This document shows positions 39,701 to 48,700 of a DNA stretch of 64,000 nucleotides, one piece after another; position 1 is the first letter of the stretch, and each line of letters opens with the position of its first letter. Source of the DNA: Strongylocentrotus droebachiensis (Eukaryota; Echinodermata; Echinoidea; Camarodonta; Strongylocentrotidae); assembly GCA_035222895.1 (NCBI GenBank), contig JAVYIG010006537.1, forward strand, positions 52,330 through 116,329, read 5' to 3'. Under the pieces are notes generated by a model. That model was not told the origin of the DNA, did no database searches, and saw only the letters and a program-made list of their open reading frames with translations. A program made the translations under genes and the position numbers.

Positions 39701-42700
39701 ATATGAGATCATATAAATTGATTTCTCTTTATGCTGTGAAGCACCAGTAATACTATAAAATTTCGAATAAGGTAGCAAGTATTGCAAATCTGAATGCGAG
39801 TGTTTAAATTTGATATATCTTTGATTTTATAATGTAATCAATATATCAGGGTAAAGTAAAACAATCAGCAACTTCTGTGACATAGATCAAGATCATAAAA
39901 GAGTACTTATCGTTTGCTCGTGTTATATATATAATATACAACTTATGTGTTTAGTACCTATTGGTGTTGCTATTGTCTGGATGCCTAAAAACTGATGTTG
40001 AGTACTAGTGTATGTCTATTACATAATCTGCTAAAGATTTACATGTAATAAGAATAGATATAAGAGCATTTTTAATGATCTTTTTCCTTGTTATTATGGA
40101 TGCATATACGAAAAATGACAAATCTTCTTGAACGAAGCTGAATGTTTTGTTCTCTTGTACCTCAAAAAAAAGGTACGAAGAGAAATTGGTTCTTATTAAA
40201 ATAAAAAATTGCTGTCTCTTTCAAAGAGAAGACATTGTTTAATCAATAGTTTTAATCATATGAAAGCAACGTGTTCTACACAGATTAATTCTTTTTTTGA
40301 AGATATCAAAATATTGATGTGAGACTTATGAAAGGCAAGAGATCATACAGTTTTCTTGTTCTTTAATTCTCAGAAGCAGTTCCACTGTATAATTTTAAAT
40401 ACGTTGATAATCATTATAAATCCGAATATGGAGGTTAATATTTTAATTATCTTTGTTTTTATATCTTGTTATCCAAAGCCAGGTTAAAGGAATATCATAT
40501 AGCAATGTATATACATGTATGATATGAATTAAGACTATGATCAAGGGCTAGTCGTTTCCGCAAAAGTACTATGGTCAAGCTATCGATCTTTTTATTATAT
40601 TTGACCTCTTCTGTGAAAGGGGAGTTTGTGTTTAGATTACCCGTGTGAATCATAGGAGGTCGCACATTTGTAAATATGTAAAATAATTAAGTGTATACAT
40701 TTCCCGGACATGACAAAAGTTATCATACAATAAGCAGGATTGTGTGTGATTTAAGCCGGTATGCCTTCTTTTCAAGGGAGAAACGTTTGATACATTTTCC
40801 CTCTTAGTTGGATTGGTGGGGTTTCGGGGATCCACAGCAAATATGTGGACACCTGTGGCTTTCTTGGTATTGCGTCTTGTCTCGCTATCAGAGACATATG
40901 TGTTTTTGTTTTGTAGTTTCGTTTGTGCTAGACATCGCTGTAATTGTCATAGGTGTTGCAGTGTAAGCTGTTTCGGTGGACTAGTGCTTAGTGCTGTCAG
41001 TGTTATTTGTTTGATGTTACAAAAGAAAAACTCCACAGGATTTGATTTTCATAGTACCGAGGTAAAGTTAATATTCAATGGCTAGTTTCAATATAATTTC
41101 TTTGAACTGTCGAGGTTTGGGAAATCGCGAAAAAAGAAATGTTTTAGAATTTGTTAAGTTAAAAAAGTTCCAAATATGTTGCTTGCAAGATACACATTTT
41201 GTAGCTGAGGAAGAAGCTTCTATAAAACGATTTTGGGGAGATAATTGTTTTTTCAGCCATAAAGCGCCAAATGTCAGAGGTGTTGCTATTTTGTTTGGGG
41301 AAGGGGTGCAATTTAATGTAAATAAGATTGAGTGATCAAAAGAAGGGAAATTTGTTGCGTTAGACCTACAGATATATAGCTATGACATAACATTAATATC
41401 CTTGTATGGTCCTAATCACAATAGTGTTAGTTTTTATGCAGATATTGAAAGACTTGCTTTGGATTTTGATAATCCATTAACAATTTTATGCGGAGATTGG
41501 AACTTGGTTCAAGATTTTGATAAAGATACATATAATTATATTCGCCTTAATAATCCTAATGCCAAGAAAAAAAGTCGATCAAATGAAAAATGATTTAGAT
41601 TTGATAGACCCATGGAGAGAATTACATGTCCTGGAAAAAAAATGTACATGGCGGCAACCTACTCCCTTTAAGGCAGCTAGATTGGATTATTTTTTGGTCT
41701 CCACTGAACTACTGTCACTCATTAATAAAATAGAAATTTTACCTGGGTACAGATCCGATCATTCCCTGGTCAAGCTATCTTTGAATTTAAATCATTGTAT
41801 GGTAGGTCGAGGTTACTGGAAATTCAATAATTCGTTGTAAAGGGATGATAGTTATGTGGGGAAAAAAAAAAAAAAAATTAAAGATGTCATTCAACAAACG
41901 ATTGAGACCTATTCTGTCCCATATAATAACAATGCAAATAGATTTGAGGTAGAAGGACAAGATACACAATATGAATTTACTGTAAATGATCAGTTATTTT
42001 TTGATACGTTGTTGACCATAATTAGAGGTGAAACAATTTTATACTCAGCCAGAAAGAAAAAAAGATTGGTAAATTTAGAATACGATTTAGAGAAAGAAAT
42101 TATAGCTTTGGAGAAGGCTGTGAATAAACGTATATGCAAATTGGTCACTACTGAAAACAAGGAGATAACATCGCATGATAATATTATATCAGAAGTTTTA
42201 TTATTCTACTCTAAATTGTATAAAAATAATCCTGTTGTTGATGTAGACTTAAATACAATATTAAATGATCCAGATATAAGTAAATTAACCGCTTTAATGT
42301 CACAGAAGCTCGAAGGAGAACTCTCCATCGATGAAGTTCATCAAGCACTTATAAATATGAAAAATAATAAATCACCTGGTCTAGATGGATACACCGTCGA
42401 ATTTTTCAAACATTTTTGGAAAGAATTACACATATTTTTAGTGAGATATTTGAACTCTGCATATTCATCCGGAATGTCCTATACACAGAAGTTAGGAGTC
42501 ATCACTTTAATTCCCAAAGGAAAAAAAGATAGACATTATTTGAAAAATTGGAGACCCATATCTTTATTGAACGTGGTGTATAAATTAGGTTCCTCTTGTA
42601 TAGCAAACAGATTAAAGAACGTACTTCCTTTTCTTATACATGAAAACCAGAAAGGCTTTATGTCAGGGCGCTTCATTGGAGAGAATATCCGTTTGTTATA

Positions 42701-45700
42701 TGATTTATTATTGTATACTGATATCAATGACATTCCTGGTTTATTGCTGCTTATAGATTTTTTGAAAAAGCATTTGATTCTATTTCTCATGATTTCATTA
42801 GAAAAATATTGCACTTTTTTAAGTTTGGTCCCTCTATTGTAAAATGGGTTAATGTATTCTATGAAAATGCTCAATCCTGTGTATTAATCAATGGACACCT
42901 GTCTCCAAGATTTTCAATAGAGCGAGGTTGTCGTCAAGGAGATCCCATGTCAGCTCTTATCTTTCTATTATGCACCGAAATACTAGGTCTCTTGTTTAGA
43001 AATTCCGATTCCATTGTTGGTTTGAGCTTACCTGGTAGACAACTTAAAATAATTCAATATGCAGATGATACTCTTCTAACATTGAACGGGTCAGTAATGG
43101 AATTAAACAGTGCATTAAACATTTTAGATAAATATAATGCAATGTCTGGTTTAAAAGTTAATATACAGAAGACACATGCGATTTGGATTGGAGGATTTAA
43201 AAACAAGAAAGATGGTGTTCTTTTGAATAGAAATCTAAATTGGGTGTTTGATGATTATTTCAGATATTTAGGTATAGACTTTTCTACGGATTTGCCCAAA
43301 TTGATAATTCACAATTATAATGAAAAATTTAAAGAAATAAAAAGTCAAATGACATCGTGGTTAAGACGATACTTAACTGTTCTTGGAAGAATCACTGTCG
43401 TCAAGTCATTGTTGGTATCCAAATTAAACTACCTTTTTTTGTCCCTCCCTAATCCTGGTGAAAATCTTTTGAAAGATATAAATGCTCACTTTTATAGATT
43501 TATATGGGGGGAGAAACCTGATAAAATAAGTAGAAATCAAATGTCACAAAGTTACTCAGACGGAGGGGTTAAAATGATAGATATATACACACATTGCCAA
43601 TCATTAAAAATATCCTGGATTAAGAGATTAGTAATTGGCTCAATAGATAGCAATATCCTCTGTCTTTTGCAATCTTTCTTGCCTGAACGGCAAGATTTAA
43701 AATTATATATGGGAAACAATTATTTTCGGGAATTGGCAGGTAAAATAAAGAACCTTTTTTGGAAAGAAATGTTCATGGCTTATAGTACGCTCTTGTCCAT
43801 GCATTATGATAACATTTCTTGCCAACCCTTATGGAATAATGATTACATTAAAATAGGCAATAGCTCAATATATAATAAAAAATTGTGTCAAAAGGGAGTT
43901 CGTTTTGTTAACGATATTTTAGACACAAATGGTGATTTTTTTTCTCTGGAACACTTTCAAGAAAAGTATAATATTCAAATAAATTTTCTTTTTTATTGTG
44001 GATTATGCGATGCAATTAGACAAGGGTTTAACAATTGTACTATTTTTAACAAGGTGCCACAACCTCTTTTCCCAGATACAATGGCATTTGTTATGAGACG
44101 TATTAAAGGATGTTCACATATCTATGCAATTTTATTAAAGAGAAGAAAAGGACAATGTAAAAGTTTTCTTAAATGGAAATGCATTTTCGACCTGAATGAT
44201 AAGAGTTGGGAAACATATTGTTCTATTGGATTTAATTGTACCATTGATGTGGGCTTACGATGGTTTCAGTTTAAAGTCTTGCAACGCATATTATATACGA
44301 ACGATCTACTGTTTAAAATGAATTTAGTCCCAAGAAAAGAATGTACATTTTGTAATGAACAGATTGAAGCAGTTATACAGTGCGTCCCAGAAAAAACGAA
44401 ACCGAGAAGTATCGACGTTTTATCATAACTTAATCACAACCATAATTAATGAATGATACATATTTGGAAAGCTTAGAGTCTCCTCTTTCATGTGATGCTA
44501 CTCAGATGATGCATTTTCACGCATGAGTGATTAAAAGCAATTTGAAGGCAGAAAACCAAAAAGACATTTGGCGGGCGGTATCTGAATTTCGAAGAAAAAT
44601 TCACATTTCTAGAAAGTTGAGTTTCTGCCCTTTCATATGACACCTCAATCAGGAAAAATGAGCGAGGAATAACAAAGTTCTGTTTGTTTAAAGTAGCCCT
44701 TACATTTTCATAATTTCAACAAGCGAATTCGTTTTCACTGGGTGCCTGCCGTAGCAAAAAGCAGATTTGACAAAAGACTTAACTCCGTTTCGTTGACAAT
44801 CAGCCATGCATGAAGACTCTCGTCTACGGCTGATTGTCAACGAAACGGAGTTAAGTCTTTTGTTAATTTCGTTTATTGATACGGCAGGCAGCCAGTGAAA
44901 ACGAATTCGTTTAATAAAATTATGGAAATGCAAGCACTACTTTAAACAAACAGAACTTTGTCATTTCTCGCTCATTTTTCCTGATTGAGGTGTCATATGA
45001 AAGGGCAGAAACTCAACTTTCTAGAAATGTGAATTTTTCTTCGAAATTCAGATACCGCCCGCCAAATGTCTTTTCGGTTTCCTTCCTTCAAATTGCTTTT
45101 AATCACTCATGCGTAAAATAGGCATCATCTAACTAGCATCACGTGAAAGAAGAGACTCTAAGCTTTCCAAATATGTATCATTCATTAATTATAGTTGTGA
45201 TTAAGTTATGATAGAACATCGATACTTCTCGGTTTCGTTTTTTCTGGGACGCACTGTACATCTGCTATGTGATTGTATGCATGTTAAAAATATTTGGGGT
45301 AGGTTAGAACACTGGATTAATACTGGAACCGGAAATAAATTAACATTTTCATTACAAGATAAATTATTTGGTTTAAAAGGTTCAAATAATTATGCATTGA
45401 ATTGTATACTGATTGTGGTGCGACAGATGGTGTATACTTGCAAAATAAAGAAACAATTGCCCGACTTTGATAATATTAGAGTTTTGATTATAAATTACTT
45501 CAAAAACGAAAAGTATATTGCAAATTCGAATTGTAGAAATAATAAATTCACAAGAAAATGGTTTCAATTCAGGAATTTGTTTACTTAAAATGATATTTTG
45601 TCTGTATTTGTTTTTCTTTCCATGAGTGTTAGAAATGAATTATTGATTTGTTATTTTGTGTTAACTCAACAGTTCATCAATACTTGTATCTTGAAAAGCC

Positions 45701-48700
45701 AATTTTATTTTATTTATGTTATTATGTAAATTATTTTGAATATATATTTTTGTATGTGTTTCAAATGAAAATCAATACAATCCCTGTGGAGGGAAAAATA
45801 TGAAGAAAAAAAAAAAAAAATTAGTAAATTATGTTTAAAAATACATGGGGCCTGATTAAATTTGACACTTGTGTAAATTGTGGCAAATGTATAGAACACA
45901 GAGCATCACTCACTTTCTCTATGGTAAAAACTGACTTCACTTTTATGCATGGTTTTCTTTTGTTGTAGCAAGAATAGGGCTGGGAATTCCAGGTAAAGTT
46001 TTAATTTGGGTACCCGCTTAAAATTTCGGGCTTTAGAATAAGAGAAAAATATTTATTTTGTCTTATATGAATGTTCTCTTTCTACTTTTACACCAGATTT
46101 TGACATTAAGAGGCATGATATCAGCACTAATAAAGCAAACATGGATGAAAATAATGTCAATTGTTAGAATGTACCGATCTGAGCCGAGGTACACATGTGT
46201 TTATTGTTTTCGTTGATAAATGAAGTCACTTCAATTTTAAGGGGCATCTTTTTCATTGCCATCCATTTTTGGGAAATGGGTATCTCATTTTTTGACCCGG
46301 GACCCAAGGCTCTCGGGCGGGACCCCTGGTACCCGGTTTTTAGTCCCAGCAATAAGCAAGAATTAGTGTCTGTTTACCTGTGCTGTTTGGAATAAGAGGC
46401 TCGTTGAGTAATCTGTCTGATAGGCCACCCAAGTCAACCTCTCGTAGTTTGTCTGCCAAGAGCTGCCGCTTGTTTGAGTGTGGAGGTTGCTGCTTGACAT
46501 TCCATTTCATAAAGACATCCATCAAGGCATCTTTGAAGCTCTTCGGATTCTCAATCAGGGTTGCCTTTAGCTCAGCATGAGAAAACTCTAGAGATATCCC
46601 TACATTGTAGTAGTAAGAAGGATCGATATCCTGGGCCAGCTTCAGGAACTCCATTTCACTGACAGTACTGTAAAATGAATAATAAATCAATTGGGTATGA
46701 TAGGATATTAGTTAAGAGAGCATTCTATCGGCTGAGAAGCTATTATGTGATGCTCAACCATTTGTATTACGTGGTTGAGCGTGCAATAAAACAACATGGG
46801 GGACTGCAGAATATATTGCCTGTGAGATCAACATTTGAAACATATTGCCCCAAATTGCAGGTGAGGGCAGTATTGTTCTGGCAAAGGTAATCATTCCCCC
46901 AAAAGTAGAGTTTGGCAGTAAATATGATAATGGTGAGGACAGAAATAATAATAATAAGAAGAAAACTAAATTACTAATACTTCTGATGATAATAATGATA
47001 ATGAAATTTACATTACTATTACTAGAATTGATGAGATGATGATGATGATAATGATGATGATTATAATTATTGTCATTATTATGATCATTATCATTACTAT
47101 TATTACTTCTACTGATATACAACCACGGCTTCTACTACTACTACTACTACTACTACTATCATTATTATGATTATAATCTGTATCATGCATAGTCTATATG
47201 CATATTTTGTTTTAACATATAAAGAGAAAGTTGAGTTCGGTGAAAGGTGAAAATAATTTGTGAGCCTTTTCATTCTGTTTATGTTATTGTGGAAGAGCAT
47301 CGTAGAAATAATGTTCCTTGAAAAAGAAGGCTCTTCAAATGCCCTCATATTCAAAATATGACAATTAATTTGTTGTGGACCACACTTTCATGCTACATGT
47401 TTGTGTAGTCCTATATACACATTTCTGTGTCCAGTACAGTGCATGTGACTTTTAGCAAGACTGGGCAAAATAATAATGTTGACGACTACATTGTACATGC
47501 ATGATCAACCTTTCAAATCACCTCAACAACGTTTCTTTTCATGACGTAAAGTCCTCGTAGCAAAATTGAAATACTCCCTTGCTTCTTGCTTGGATGGAGG
47601 TATTGGGAGGCTGCCAAGAACCACTGATCCCCAGGTCACCAATGTGGTTTTGCCAGTGCTCGTTGCTGGAAGGGAGAAGAGAGATCGACAGATCGCCATA
47701 GTAACCCCCATAGTAACCACTGACCTCTAGGTCAATGGTAGTAACCCTAACGTGACTGCACTGAGTTGCCCACATGTGCGGACGAAGTGTCCCCCTAATA
47801 AAAATCCGCGCAGAAATAAGTCCTCATTAAGAAGCTGAACTCCGTTGCACGAGTATTCACTGATAATAAAAGTACATGTTAATATCAATTAAGATATAAC
47901 GAGCTTCTGACACAAGACAGAAAATCGTTAAATAGTGCAGTGTAAAGAGAATTTTCTTGTTATTATCAATGCGCGGGTGAAGGGGGTGTTTCAAAACCCG
48001 AGTTTGAGGACTCATAATTTATGAATGGGGTTTTTCAACCAGGAAAAACCCCGAGGACTGTCGCTTCGACTTGGAGAAAAAGACTAGGACACTATAGACT
48101 GAGAAGAAGAAGAAGAAGAAGAAGAAGAAGAAGAAGAAAAGCGGCCGCCAACCAGAGAGAGATCGAGAAGAGAGAATTAAAATTTCGGAGAGAGAGAGAG
48201 ACCGACACCCGGGGAATGGATCGAGAGACAGACATAAATAAACATGAGAGAGGGATTGAGAGAGAGGTGGGAGAGACAGAGAACTAGGGAAGGGAGAGAT
48301 AGATAGATAGAAAGGAGAGGAGAGAGAGAGGGGAGAGAGACTGAAGGAGGCAGCCTGAAAGACAGAGTCGGAGAGAGAGAGAGAGACGGAAAGTAGCGCG
48401 AACTATGTTTGGAAAACAAGTTGATCAGCTGGGTTAGGCCTCCTCTGCAGCAAGCAAAGAAGGGGGTATTTCAATACCCGACTTCATGGCCATTTACTCG
48501 GGTTTGCGAGCTACGAGGGTCAGACGTAATGTTTGCAATGCAATCGCGTGACCAGAGCTAAACTTTATTGTTACCCCCTAAAGGTTACTACGTACTACTA
48601 GTATATATGAGTTTACTTTGAATCATCGGGTCACCATTTCGGGTCGGGGGTTCACGTCACCCTGCATTTCGTGAAAACTCACGAAATGTTGGGGGTAATG

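Larger units (their letters stand above)
37372..45820 (+). mobile_element. LINE4: Tx1/L1-like non-LTR retrotransposon with target-site duplication
   Basis: The 5' edge is preceded by AAATTAGTAAATTA (37358-37371). The 3' poly(A) (45806-45820) is followed by TTAGTAAATTA (45821-45831). This duplication of 11 to 14 bp proves a single 8.45-kb insertion by target-primed reverse transcription, antisense to the NLR gene inside intron 2. Contents: 5' tandem repeat, ORF1 (37514-39003), ~2-kb spacer, ORF2 (41078-45588) and poly(A). It is dead: several frameshifts and two later MITE insertions. Confidence 0.92.

Noticed and set aside
48021..48419. Poly-Arg/Glu and Leu/Ser-rich frames around 48000-48400
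   Set aside because: Purine-rich microsatellite translated on both strands.
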